Shown: positions 1 to 8,626, numbered from the stretch's first letter. The stretch: DNA of 10,782 nucleotides from Ignavibacteriota bacterium (GCA_003158365.1 PMIW01000241.1:1905-12686), one strand, 5' to 3'. Translations and numbers: made by a program. The notes: generated by a model from the sequence alone, not told the origin.

Positions 1-249
1 TTTCAGAATTATCCGAATCCGTTCAATCCGGGTACAAATATAAGATATCAAATAATTAATAACAGTTACATAACTTTAAAAATATTTGATATTCTCGGTA
101 AAGAAATTGCGGCTTTAGTAAACGAAAAACAAAATGCGGGAATTTATAATATTGAATGGGATGCTGAAAATTATTCTTCGGGAATTTATTTCTATAAACT
201 TACTGCGGACGGATTTACAGATATCAAAAAAATGGTGCTTTTAAAGTAA
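1..249 (+). CDS. C-terminal end of a secreted protein with type IX sorting domain (partial)
   Basis: The reading frame is open from base 1 to the TAA at 247-249, giving 82 residues of a protein whose 5' part lies outside the window. It opens with FQNYPNPFNPGTNIRYQI and continues through the pattern LKIFDILGKEIAALVNEKQ, NAGIYNIEWDA, SSGIYFYKLTADGF and KKMVLLK. This is the classic type A C-terminal sorting domain (Por secretion, TIGR04183-like) that directs a protein through the type IX secretion system, where it is cleaved and the passenger released or anchored on the surface. The PNPFNP form is typical of Ignavibacteria and neighbouring phyla. The identity of the passenger cannot be told from this fragment. 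It is convergent with the minus-strand hydrogenase cluster and unrelated to it in function. Confidence 0.9.
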   Translation, partial: FQNYPNPFNPGTNIRYQIINNSYITLKIFDILGKEIAALVNEKQNAGIYNIEWDAENYSSGIYFYKLTADGFTDIKKMVLLK

Positions 250-262
250 TCACAATTATTAG

Positions 263-301
263 AAAAGCCCTGAATAATATAGTTACTATTCAGGGCTTTT
301 T
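263..301 (+). terminator. Rho-independent terminator between convergent genes
   Basis: A perfect 14-bp stem (263-276 with 287-300) containing AGCCCTGAATA pairs across a 10-base loop, and the + strand runs into five T (297-301). It sits 13 bases after the sorting-domain stop codon. The left arm begins with AAAA, so the hairpin also reads as a weaker terminator for the minus-strand cluster, whose last gene stops at 323. Confidence 0.88.
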
Positions 302-322
302 CGTAAACCGGATTTTTAGCTC

Positions 323-1816
323 TTATACTTTATACGGGAATTTTATTATAAAAGTCGTACCTTTTCCGTATTCGCTATCCACTTCGATTTTTCCTGAATA
401 TGACTCTACTATTCTCTTTACAATCGATAAGCCAAGGCCTGTTCCCGGAATATTTCTTGTCTGGTCGTTTTTGACCCTGAAGAATTCCTGGAATAATTTT
501 TCCCTGTCCTCGGGTTTCATACCAATTCCCGTATCGGCTATTTTTGTAACAACATAATTTCCCGATTTATATGCGGAAATATCTATGGTACCTTTTTCTT
601 TGTTATATTTTAAAGCATTGCTGAGAATATTCGTGTACAATCTGTTTATTTCATTGTTATCTGCCTTAATCGGTGGCAGGTCAAGTTCTAAGTTTGTTGT
701 GACTGTAATGCCTTTTTTCTTAAGTTCAAGTTCAAGAAAGTCAACATTTGATTTGAGAATCTCGGGAATATTAAGTTCTTTTATTTCTCTTTCCTTCTTC
801 TTGATTTCCATGCGGGAAATATCGAGCAGGTCGTTGACCATTTCAATCAATCCCTGAAGCCGCTTGGTAGAGCGCGAAATATATTCTTTTTGTTTATCAG
901 GTTTAATACCCATGCTGTCATCGAGTATAAGATTCATAAATCCCATTACCGCTGCCATCGGCGCCTTCAGTTCGTGAGCAACCATGGAAACGAACTGCGA
1001 TTTGACATATTCGAGTTTTTTCATTTCGGTAATATTATTTATTACCGTTACGACGCCTGCGAGCGAACCGTCAGGATGAGGAACGGGCGAACAGCTGACT
1101 TCCACGCATAATTCCCTGTTTTGTTTTAGTTCAAGCTGGGTTGAATAGGATTTGTTTTCGTATTTCTCGGTATTTAATATTTTATTAATTAAATCTGAAA
1201 CTTCTTTCGGAAGGATTCCGAGAATTTTTTCGCCGATTATTATTTCATTTAAATCAAAATATTTCAGCGACGCAGGATTGAATAAAACAAGTTCACCCGT
1301 TTTATTAACAACCATCACACCGTCAAAAATAGAATTTACAATTGTATTGAGTCTTGATTTCTCATATGCTATTTCAAGAAGCCGTTCTTCCCTTTCCTTG
1401 CGGAGGCGCTCGGATTCAAGAATCAACAGGCGTTTTTCATATCCTGTTTCGAGATGTTTTAATAATTCATCCGTCGTAAAAGGTTTCGGTATATAGCTTT
1501 GTGCGCCGAGTTTTGTAGCTTCGATCGCAGTATCGAAAGTTGCAAATGCAGTTGCTATGTAGCATATTGTATTGGGTCTTGCTTTCTTTATTGTTTTCAG
1601 AACTTCTATCCCGTCTATATCCGGCATCTTTAAATCAATTATACACAGGTCGTAATCATTTTTTGTTCCCAGTTCGATTCCTTCGGTTCCGTTTTCCGCC
1701 GTATCCACATTGTAACCTTCGCTTTGCAGAATTCTTTTTGTACCTGTTCTCAGACCGCGCTCATCATCAACGATTAATACTTTCGGTTTTATTTCTTCTT
1801 GAATTATTTCTTCCAC
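323..1816 (-). CDS. Receiver-PAS-histidine kinase hybrid
   Basis: A 497-residue soluble signalling protein with no membrane segment. Residues 12-125 are a receiver domain with acidic pocket D17/D18, phosphoacceptor D61 (IIDLKMPDIDG), T89 and K111 (PKPF). A charged helical linker (about 120-155) leads to a PAS domain (about 155-262), then a HisKA dimerisation domain with phosphoaccepting H281 in VAHELKAP. The HATPase domain has N-box N396-N400, G1 DTGIGM (428-433), F-box FFRV and G2 GTGLGL (458-463). It is the last gene of the hydrogenase cluster, 20 bases after the single-domain regulator. The start is GTG (1814-1816) with AGGA (1827-1830) 10 bases upstream. A receiver at the N-terminus of a kinase suggests that an upstream kinase, perhaps the hydrogenase-fused one, controls its activity; that link is inference. 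The domain calls are secure, but the PAS ligand is unknown. Confidence 0.93.
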   Translation of the reverse strand: MEEIIQEEIKPKVLIVDDERGLRTGTKRILQSEGYNVDTAENGTEGIELGTKNDYDLCIIDLKMPDIDGIEVLKTIKKARPNTICYIATAFATFDTAIEATKLGAQSYIPKPFTTDELLKHLETGYEKRLLILESERLRKEREERLLEIAYEKSRLNTIVNSIFDGVMVVNKTGELVLFNPASLKYFDLNEIIIGEKILGILPKEVSDLINKILNTEKYENKSYSTQLELKQNRELCVEVSCSPVPHPDGSLAGVVTVINNITEMKKLEYVKSQFVSMVAHELKAPMAAVMGFMNLILDDSMGIKPDKQKEYISRSTKRLQGLIEMVNDLLDISRMEIKKKEREIKELNIPEILKSNVDFLELELKKKGITVTTNLELDLPPIKADNNEINRLYTNILSNALKYNKEKGTIDISAYKSGNYVVTKIADTGIGMKPEDREKLFQEFFRVKNDQTRNIPGTGLGLSIVKRIVESYSGKIEVDSEYGKGTTFIIKFPYKV

Positions 1817-1836
1817 TAATAATTTTTCCTGTCTGA

Positions 1837-2250
1837 TTATTTCTTATATTTTATGAATGCTTCTTCGAGTTTATTGGTCAGCTGTTCTATATTGATAGGT
1901 TTATCGAACCAGCCGTCAGCGTGTATCCATTGCTGTTCTTCATCTGTAGAAGCACCGAATTTCATTCCTGTCACATAAGTAGCCGATGTCAAAAGGAATA
2001 CAGGGATTGTCTTCCCGTATTCATCTCTTTTTATTTTATGCGAAAGGACAAAACCCGCGTCGTGCTCTTCCATAATTAAATCCAGCACACAGGCATCAGG
2101 TTTTTCCTTTTTGAAAGTGTCCATGGCTTCTTTCATATTGCTTGCTGTTACTACAATATAACCTTTGGATTCCAGGAGAATTTTATTTTGCTCCAGTAAA
2201 TCAAGGTCGTCATCAACTAATAATATTTTCTTTTTTGTATTCTCCATCAT
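1837..2250 (-). CDS. Single-domain response regulator (receiver only)
   Basis: A 137-residue CheY-like receiver with no output domain. It has the acidic cluster D13-D15 (LLVDDD), phosphoacceptor D57 (VLDLIMEE), T88 (LLTSAT) and K117 (FDKPI). Length is slightly above the usual 120 because of an expanded stretch between T88 and K117 (about residues 92-113), which contains GMKFG followed by an acidic/aromatic segment (DEEQQW). The gene begins ATGATG, so translation may start at either Met; no clear Shine-Dalgarno sequence precedes it. It lies 41 bases after the sensor hydrogenase-kinase gene and 20 bases before the hybrid kinase gene, making it the natural phosphoacceptor of the first and possible relay to the second (inference). 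It resembles the divergent receiver at 9145-9513, which also carries a GM-x-FG motif. Confidence 0.92.
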   Translation of the reverse strand: MMENTKKKILLVDDDLDLLEQNKILLESKGYIVVTASNMKEAMDTFKKEKPDACVLDLIMEEHDAGFVLSHKIKRDEYGKTIPVFLLTSATYVTGMKFGASTDEEQQWIHADGWFDKPINIEQLTNKLEEAFIKYKK

Positions 2251-2291
2251 ATATAATATTTAATTATTATTAATTTTTTAAAATTTACTTT

Positions 2292-4265
2292 TTAATTATT
2301 GCTCAAAGGTAATCGTATAATAAAAGTTGTTCCTTCTCCTACCGTACTTATTACCCTTATATCGCCTTTATGCATTTTAATTATGCCGTATGATATCGCG
2401 AGCCCGAGTCCCGTTCCTTTTCCAATTTTCTTTGTCGTAAAAAACGGCGTAAATAACTTATTCATGTTTTCCTTTGGTATACCGTTTCCCGTATCAGTTA
2501 TTTCCGTGATGAAATACCTGTCATCTTTCAATAACCTTATGGATATTTTTTTAACCTGTTTTTCATCCATTGCTTCACAGGCATTATTTATAACATTCAG
2601 ATAAACCTGCTTTAACTGGTCTATATCACCCGGAATAATCGTTTCATCAGCTTCACTTTCAACATTGAAGGATATTCCCCTGAATTCGGGTTTAATTCGC
2701 ACTGATTTCAATATACCGTTTATGATGTCAAAAACATCAACATCCGATATTTTCAACTGACCCTGCCTTGCAAAATTCAGCAGGTTTGAAACGATATTTT
2801 TGCACCTGTTTGTTTCTTCCGCAATTAAATCAAGGTCTTCTATTGTCTGGGGATTATCAATCCTTTTATTGATTTCCTTTTTTATTAAAGATGTATATAA
2901 TAATATTGTACCCAGAGGATTATTAATTTCGTGCGCAACTCCCGCTGCAAGCTGTCCAATCGATGCAAGTTTCTCCGCAGACTGAAGCTGTTCCTGTGTG
3001 TCCTTCAAATCCGCATAAGCTTTTTCCAGCTTATCTATTAAATATGGAAGACACATATCATTTTCCGCAAGACCTTTAACAATTGCTATAGCATATTCCC
3101 TGCATGTTTTATAACCGCAGGAACCGCAATTCAATTCATCCTGCCTCGTGGATTTATTAGACTTAGCCAGAATTTCTTTTATCTTATCTTCATCGGGCGT
3201 CGGAATTCTTTTGTCTTTATACTCAAATTCACGCTTTAAATCCAGATCACGGTTGTTGTATATATTGCTTTTCCAAACAAGCTTATCAACCGACTTGTTT
3301 TTCCACTCTATATAATCGATTACTTTTGCCCTTCTTGAATAATAATTCAAATTGCTGTCTATTGCAGGACCCGAAATACATCCTTCGCAAAAAAGTATGT
3401 CAATGAATTTTGCATTAATTTTATTGTCAAGAATTTCATTCAGAATTTCTTCGACTTTATTTTTTCCTTCTACAACTATGATTTCTTTTTCGAGTATATC
3501 ACCCGAAATATCTGCCGACTTTAAAAGGCCGCCAGCCAGAGGATACGATTTCCCCATGTAAGAATGCGGCGCGTCAAAATCATCATCTTGTAATTCTGAT
3601 ATTTTAATATTTTTCCTCGTAAATAACTCTTTTACTTCTTCAAACGTCAAAACCGCATCTATAATTCCTTCAACTTCAGGATTCAGTATTTCACTTTTCT
3701 TTGCGATGCAGGGTCCTATAAATACTGTTTTAATATCGTTACCATATGTCTTTTTTAAATATCTTCCCATTGCAACCATGGGTGAAACTATCTTGGCAAG
3801 TTTCGGAACAAGTTCGCAATAGTAACTTTCAATATAATTGTAAACTGCAGGACAGGCAGAACTTATTATAGTTAAATCCGGATTCTTCTGAAGCTCTTCG
3901 ACATAAACATTGCTTACCAGATCTGCGCCGAATGCAGTTTCAACAACACCCGTAAAACCCAGTTCCTTTAATGCTGCCGGAAATTTCGAATAACTTTCCG
4001 GAAACGATGCGGGAAAAGACGGAGCAACAAGCGCATATACTTTCTCGGTTTTTAAAATTTCATTTAAAACCAAATCAATATCGCTTTTAATGCTTTTTGC
4101 ATTTTGCGAACAGACTGTAACACAATGTCCGCAGCTTATACACCTGTCCGATATGACAACGGCCTGGCCGTTCTCTACTCTTATTGCAATTGCAGGGCAC
4201 TCCCTTACACAGGAGTAACATCTTTTGCAAAGATAAGGTATTGTCTGAACTATGCCGTCAACCAT
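2292..4265 (-). CDS. hydS: Sensory [FeFe] hydrogenase fused to a histidine kinase
   Basis: A 657-residue cytoplasmic protein combining an H-cluster domain with a kinase. Residues 10-55 are a two-[4Fe-4S] ferredoxin domain (C13/16/19/23; C42/45/48/52). The H-cluster domain (about 75-320) has L1 SSACPA (135-140), L2 GPCIAKKSE (184-192, C186) and L3 FCEGCISGP (292-300, C293/C296). The first cysteine of the canonical TSCCP motif, the proton relay, is alanine (A137), as reported for group C/sensory enzymes such as Thermotoga HydS; fast catalysis is therefore unlikely. Residues 378-407 form an extra four-cysteine Fe-S motif (C380/383/388/405, PF04060-like). After a short helix comes HisKA with H445 (VAHEINNP) and a HATPase with N-box NVINNACEA, G1 DTGNGIP and G2 GKGTGLGLA, NtrB-like. 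No PAS domain is visible. It matches the kinase-linked group C1 layout. Probable role: sense H2 or redox state and phosphorylate the next gene's product (inference). It lies 34 bases after hydA. Confidence 0.9.
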   Translation of the reverse strand: MVDGIVQTIPYLCKRCYSCVRECPAIAIRVENGQAVVISDRCISCGHCVTVCSQNAKSIKSDIDLVLNEILKTEKVYALVAPSFPASFPESYSKFPAALKELGFTGVVETAFGADLVSNVYVEELQKNPDLTIISSACPAVYNYIESYYCELVPKLAKIVSPMVAMGRYLKKTYGNDIKTVFIGPCIAKKSEILNPEVEGIIDAVLTFEEVKELFTRKNIKISELQDDDFDAPHSYMGKSYPLAGGLLKSADISGDILEKEIIVVEGKNKVEEILNEILDNKINAKFIDILFCEGCISGPAIDSNLNYYSRRAKVIDYIEWKNKSVDKLVWKSNIYNNRDLDLKREFEYKDKRIPTPDEDKIKEILAKSNKSTRQDELNCGSCGYKTCREYAIAIVKGLAENDMCLPYLIDKLEKAYADLKDTQEQLQSAEKLASIGQLAAGVAHEINNPLGTILLYTSLIKKEINKRIDNPQTIEDLDLIAEETNRCKNIVSNLLNFARQGQLKISDVDVFDIINGILKSVRIKPEFRGISFNVESEADETIIPGDIDQLKQVYLNVINNACEAMDEKQVKKISIRLLKDDRYFITEITDTGNGIPKENMNKLFTPFFTTKKIGKGTGLGLAISYGIIKMHKGDIRVISTVGEGTTFIIRLPLSNN

Positions 4266-4299
4266 ATAATTTTAATTAAAAATCGAAAAAAAAATCAAT

Positions 4300-6018
4300 C
4301 TATTGTCTTTTTCTTGCAGCATATGTTGTATGAAGAATCTCGTGAGCCTTATGACTGTTTGGCTCAATGAGAAATTCCTTATACAGGGTTTTCACTGCTT
4401 CGTTTTCGTGCGATTTCCTGTGGAACATTTTACTGTCTATACTGTAAAGAGCTTTAATTCGCTTAATAAGTTTTTCGGGTATGCTGTGTATCGGCTGACC
4501 GCCTCCGTTTATGCAACCTCCGGGACATGCCATCACTTCTACGAAATGATACTTGCATATTCCTTTTTCAACATCCTCGAGTATTTTTGCAACATTACCT
4601 ACTCCGTTTACAACCGCTACATTTAAATCAAGATCATTTATCTTAACTGTAAGCTCTTTAATTCCTTCAAAGCCCCTGATATCTTCGAATTCAAGTTTTT
4701 CGAGTTCTTTTCCGGTTAACATATAATAAGCTGTTCTCAATGCAGCTTCCATAACACCGCCGCTTGTACCAAATATAGCCGCTGCGCCTGTTGATTCACC
4801 GAGAGGATTATCGAAATCATCCTGTGGTAAATCCGCAAAATCTATTCCTGCCATATTGAAGAATCTGACAAGTTCTCTTGTCGTCAATACTGCATCTACA
4901 TCTGCCAGATGCTCTTCGCTTAATTCGGGTCTGACTGATTCGAATTTCTTGACTGTGCAGGGCATAATCGAAACAACATAAATATCTTTCGGGTCTATTC
5001 CCATTTTCTTTGCATAATAAGTCTTCAATACCGCACCTTCCATTTCGTGAGGAGACTTACAGGATGAAACGTTCTGAAGTAAATTGGGTTTATTATGTTC
5101 AATATATTTTACCCAACCCGGGCAGCAGCTTGTGAACATCGGAAGAGGTTTATTATTAGTAATCCTGTTAATCAGCTCGGTTGCTTCTTCCATAATAGTC
5201 AAATCCGCAGCAAAGTTCGTATCGAATACTTTTTTAAATCCCATTCTTCTTAAGCCCGTTACAATCTGACCCGTTACATCCGTACCGAGTGGCATATTAT
5301 ATTCTTCTCCAAGTGAAGCTCTCACTGCCGGGGCTATCTGTGCCACGCAATATTTACTTTTACTGCTTAAAGCATTTGTAACTTCTTTTGACGCGCTTTT
5401 TTCCTTTAGTGCTGCAGTAGGACAAACAAGTATGCACTGTCCGCACAAAATGCAATCGCTTATATTTATACCTTTATTATAAGGGGTTGTTACTATGCTC
5501 TGGAATCCTCTTTTAGTGAAATCGATTGCTCCTACATTCTGGATTTCATTGCAAACCCTGACACATCGTCCGCACAAAATACATTTTGCCGGATCTCTTT
5601 CGAGTGAAGGACTTGATAAATCGATTGCGTGCTCTTTTGATTCGCCTTTGAACCTGTGCTCTCTTAAACCGTACTGAGCCGCTAAATCCTGCAATTCGCA
5701 GTTTTTATTTCTCACGCAAATAAGGCAATCCTGAGGATGATTCTCTACAAGAAGTTCAACGATTGTTTTCCTTGCTCTTCTGACTCTAGGGGAGTTTGTT
5801 TCAACTACCATACCTTCAGCAACAGGGTATGCACAGCTTGGAATCAGTCCCCTTTGTCCTTCGACTTCTACTGAACATATTCTGCATGCACCTGTCGGAA
5901 GTAAATCTTTAATATGACACAAAGTGGGAATTGCTATACCTGCAAACTTTGCAGCATCGAGAATAGTCATCCCGTTCTCGGCGTTTACTTTTATCTTATT
6001 TATTGTTAATTCAACCAT
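4300..6018 (-). CDS. hydA: [FeFe] hydrogenase catalytic subunit HydA (group A, NAD-linked trimer)
   Basis: The catalytic subunit: reversible 2H+ + 2e- to H2 at the H-cluster, in the cytoplasm. The 572 residues are almost collinear with Clostridium pasteurianum CpI. They comprise an N-terminal [2Fe-2S] domain (C34, C45, C48, C62), a His-Cys [4Fe-4S] domain (H94, C98, C101, C107) and two [4Fe-4S] clusters (C146/149/152/156; C189/192/195/199). The H-cluster domain has L1 FTSCCPGW (proton-relay C298, ligand C299), L2 MPCTVKKFE (C354) and L3 VMACPGGCINGGGQP (C498, C502). The small-subunit-like domain forms the C-terminus (about 505-572). All catalytic residues are present, so it should be active once matured. 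The maturases HydE, HydF and HydG are not in the window. It sits 44 bases after hydB and 34 before the sensor gene. The presence of hydB and hydC places it in the multimeric NAD(P)-linked group rather than the monomeric ferredoxin-only enzymes. Confidence 0.96.
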   Translation of the reverse strand: MVELTINKIKVNAENGMTILDAAKFAGIAIPTLCHIKDLLPTGACRICSVEVEGQRGLIPSCAYPVAEGMVVETNSPRVRRARKTIVELLVENHPQDCLICVRNKNCELQDLAAQYGLREHRFKGESKEHAIDLSSPSLERDPAKCILCGRCVRVCNEIQNVGAIDFTKRGFQSIVTTPYNKGINISDCILCGQCILVCPTAALKEKSASKEVTNALSSKSKYCVAQIAPAVRASLGEEYNMPLGTDVTGQIVTGLRRMGFKKVFDTNFAADLTIMEEATELINRITNNKPLPMFTSCCPGWVKYIEHNKPNLLQNVSSCKSPHEMEGAVLKTYYAKKMGIDPKDIYVVSIMPCTVKKFESVRPELSEEHLADVDAVLTTRELVRFFNMAGIDFADLPQDDFDNPLGESTGAAAIFGTSGGVMEAALRTAYYMLTGKELEKLEFEDIRGFEGIKELTVKINDLDLNVAVVNGVGNVAKILEDVEKGICKYHFVEVMACPGGCINGGGQPIHSIPEKLIKRIKALYSIDSKMFHRKSHENEAVKTLYKEFLIEPNSHKAHEILHTTYAARKRQ

Positions 6019-6062
6019 GACTAAACTTTTCTAATTTTAATATTTAATATTTTATATTTAAT

Positions 6063-8048
6063 TTATTCAACATCTATTGCTTCGAACTTGCATGAATCCA
6101 CACACATGCCGCATCTGATGCATCTGTCCTGAATTATATAGTGTGCCTGTTTCTTCTCTCCCATAATTGCTTCTACGGGGCATTTTCGTGCACACAATCC
6201 GCATCCTTCGCATAAGTCATTATTCACAGTGAAAGTCAGTAATTCCTTACATACACCTGCAGTGCATTTTCTGTCATATAGATGTTCTTCGTATTCATCT
6301 TTAAAATATTTCAATCCGGATAATATCGGATTTGGTGCCGACTGCCCGAGCCCGCAAAGCGAAGTATCCTTAATTACGTCTGCAAGTCTCTGCAAATGAA
6401 TTATTCCTTTGAATCTCTGTAACTGGTCTACTTTATTCGCAGTGTTTTTATAACTCATCGGTATCTTTTCAATTATTTCGAGCATACGTTTCGTACCTTC
6501 GCGGCATGGAACACATTTTCCGCAGGATTCATTTTGTATAAATGTAAGAAAGAATTTTGCGACATCAACCATACAGGTATCTTCATCCATCACGACCAGT
6601 CCGCCTGAACCCATCATCGCACCTACCGTTTTCAGTGATTCATAATCTACCACTGTATCCATAACTTTTTCCGGCAGACAGCCGCCCGAAGGACCGCCGA
6701 TTTGAACAGCTTTGAATTTTTTATTATTCGGAATTCCGCCGCCGATATCGAATACCACTTCTCTCAAAGTAGTTCCCATCGGAACTTCGACTAAACCAGT
6801 ATTCCTGATTTTACCGCTTAATGCAAATACCTTTGTACCTTTACTTGTTTTGGTTCCAATAGATGCATAGAATTCAACACCTTTATTAAATACCTGCGGT
6901 ACGTTTGCAAATGTTTCTACATTGTTAATAACAGTAGGCTTGCCCCATAATCCTGAAACTGCAGGATATGGCGGTCTTGGTTTCGGCATGCCGCGTTTAC
7001 CTTCGATTGAAGCTATCAAAGCAGTTTCTTCACCGCATACAAAAGCACCCGCGCCTTTTTTAATCTTTAATTCAAAATTGAATCCGGTACCGAGTATATT
7101 CTTTCCAAGCAGTCCGTATTGCTTGCAATTCTTTATAGTATTTTCCAATCGTGTTATAGCAAGAGGATATTCAGCTCTGCAGTAAATATAACCTACCGAA
7201 GCACCGATAGCATAACCGCCGATGAGCATTCCTTCCACAACTTTGTACGGGTCACTTTCCAGAACCGAGCGGTCCATAAACGCACCCGGGTCGCCTTCAT
7301 CTGCATTGCAGATAATATATTTCTGTTCGGATTTTTGCTTTAATGCAAAATCCCATTTCTTACCTGTCGGAAATCCGCCGCCGCCCCTGCCTCTGAGACC
7401 ACTTGCTAAAATATCGTTCACAACTTCTTCCTGTTTGCGGTGAGTTAATACCTTATCAAGAGCTTTGAAACCACCGTGGGCAATGTATGTATCAATTGAG
7501 GTCGGGTCAATCACTCCGCAATTTTCAAGCACGATTTTCATCTGTCTCTTGAAGAAATCGATATCATTAATATTTTTATAACCGTTTTCTGCAGGACCGT
7601 ATTTACCAAGAAAATTTTCTTTATATATATCTTTTTCTACAATTGTTTTCTGTATTAACTTTGATACTATTTTAGGAGTCACTTCGCAATAAGATACTCT
7701 GTCTTTTCCCGGTAATTTTATATCCACAATCGGCTCTTTTGCACAATATCCGACACAGCCCGTAGTTTCGATTATAGCTTTAATATTTAACTTATCGAGT
7801 TCGGCTCTGATGGCATCTTCTGTCTTTTGCGCTCCTGACGCGAGTCCGCAGGTTCCCTTTCCTATAAATATTACAGGTAGGTCGTGTTCCTGATATGTAA
7901 GTTCGCGGTTTAATTGTTTAAACTTTTTTTCACAATCCGGATTGTGATGGCATAATGGACCTTCCGTACAACACCTTATAAATTGGTCACATGGCTTTTC
8001 AGTGCTATGCCAGCATTCTTTACAACATACATCAATAAATGTTTTCAT
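6063..8048 (-). CDS. hydB: Hydrogenase flavoprotein subunit HydB (NuoF-like) with Cys-rich N-terminal extension
   Basis: The FMN- and NAD(H)-binding subunit that passes electrons between NADH, HydA and, in bifurcating enzymes, ferredoxin. After an unusual Cys-rich stretch (residues 8-39, eight Cys) comes a thioredoxin-like [2Fe-2S] domain (C67, then C98 and C102 in GCVGYCAKEP). The NuoF core has GLRGRGGGGFPTGKKW (217-232), NADEGDPGAFMDRS (248-261) and GAGAFVCGEETAL (332-344). The cluster equivalent to N3 is SCGKCVPC near 508-515 plus a Cys near 564. The C-terminal two-[4Fe-4S] domain uses C613/616/619/623 and C643/646/649/653. An H-x5-C-x4-C patch just before it resembles the zinc hinge described in HydABC structures. 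The 661 residues exceed usual HydB (about 600-630), and the extension accounts for most of the excess. AGAGG precedes the ATG. It follows hydC by 16 bases. Cofactor preference (NAD versus NADP) and bifurcation are inferred from the family. Confidence 0.95.
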   Translation of the reverse strand: MKTFIDVCCKECWHSTEKPCDQFIRCCTEGPLCHHNPDCEKKFKQLNRELTYQEHDLPVIFIGKGTCGLASGAQKTEDAIRAELDKLNIKAIIETTGCVGYCAKEPIVDIKLPGKDRVSYCEVTPKIVSKLIQKTIVEKDIYKENFLGKYGPAENGYKNINDIDFFKRQMKIVLENCGVIDPTSIDTYIAHGGFKALDKVLTHRKQEEVVNDILASGLRGRGGGGFPTGKKWDFALKQKSEQKYIICNADEGDPGAFMDRSVLESDPYKVVEGMLIGGYAIGASVGYIYCRAEYPLAITRLENTIKNCKQYGLLGKNILGTGFNFELKIKKGAGAFVCGEETALIASIEGKRGMPKPRPPYPAVSGLWGKPTVINNVETFANVPQVFNKGVEFYASIGTKTSKGTKVFALSGKIRNTGLVEVPMGTTLREVVFDIGGGIPNNKKFKAVQIGGPSGGCLPEKVMDTVVDYESLKTVGAMMGSGGLVVMDEDTCMVDVAKFFLTFIQNESCGKCVPCREGTKRMLEIIEKIPMSYKNTANKVDQLQRFKGIIHLQRLADVIKDTSLCGLGQSAPNPILSGLKYFKDEYEEHLYDRKCTAGVCKELLTFTVNNDLCEGCGLCARKCPVEAIMGEKKQAHYIIQDRCIRCGMCVDSCKFEAIDVE

Positions 8049-8064
8049 TTAAAAACCTCTTTTA

Positions 8065-8529
8065 CTAAATTATTTGTTTTTTAGGAGTTGAATACTTCTT
8101 TAATATATTCGGAATTTCTTTAACGGCGACTTTTCCGAAATAATCATCATTTACCGTAATTACGGGTGCAATACTGCACGCACCTATGCACGCAACAGTT
8201 TCAAGAGTAAATTTCTTGTCTCTGGTCGTCTGTCCTGCCTTTACATTTAAAGCCGTCTCAATATTGAACAATATATTTGCTGAATTACTGACGTGACAGG
8301 CAGTACCGCGGCAAACCCTTATTACGTTCTCACCAAGCGGAGTCAGCCGAAACTGGTTGTAAAAAGTCGCAACACCATATACCCTGCTGAGCGGCAGTCC
8401 TACAAAATCCGCAACTTCCTGTAATGCATTTTCAGGCAAATATCCGTAAATATGTTGCACATCCTGCAATACAGCAATTAAAACACTCTTGTCTTTCGGC
8501 GGATAATTTTCAAAAATTTTTTTATGCAT
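8065..8529 (-). CDS. hydC: Hydrogenase [2Fe-2S] subunit HydC (NuoE-like)
   Basis: A 154-residue thioredoxin-fold protein of the NuoE/24-kDa family, the small electron-transfer subunit that docks on HydB. An N-terminal helical bundle (about 1-65, with the family motif VYGVATFYNQF at 50-60) precedes the [2Fe-2S] domain, whose four ligands are C73 and C78 in VCRGTACH and C114 and C118 in CIGACSIAP. Length and motifs are normal for the family. It lies 16 bases before hydB and 97 bases after the small regulator gene, so hydC-hydB-hydA form the standard trimer in order. No clear Shine-Dalgarno sequence precedes the ATG at 8529. A second, diverged member of the family is encoded at 9525-9995. Confidence 0.95.
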   Translation of the reverse strand: MHKKIFENYPPKDKSVLIAVLQDVQHIYGYLPENALQEVADFVGLPLSRVYGVATFYNQFRLTPLGENVIRVCRGTACHVSNSANILFNIETALNVKAGQTTRDKKFTLETVACIGACSIAPVITVNDDYFGKVAVKEIPNILKKYSTPKKQII

Positions 8530-8626
8530 CTTAACTATTATTTTATTTTGTTATTTATTTCTTAACTAAACTCTTGTTTTTACTAATTTTAGGACACTAA
8601 ATCATTGAAATCAGCGAAATTTGCGA

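Noticed and set aside
585..1836. Open frames on the + strand (585-857, 890-1111, 1152-1496, 1540-1836)
   Set aside because: They lie wholly or almost wholly inside the minus-strand hybrid kinase, have no recognisable domains, and are explained as shadows of that gene.
2251..2291. A/T-only inverted repeat between the sensor and receiver genes
   Set aside because: It has no G/C pairs and no distinct T-tract, and it sits within a tight gene series, so it is unlikely to terminate transcription.
2292..4265. Second catalytic hydrogenase
   Set aside because: The proton-relay cysteine is replaced by alanine, the L3 spacing is non-canonical and the C-terminus is a kinase; sensing is the better reading.
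2299..7443. Open frames of 60-107 codons on the + strand opposite the sensor, hydA and hydB genes
   Set aside because: All are antisense to strongly conserved Fe-S proteins, lack family motifs and have no promoter or ribosome binding site of note.
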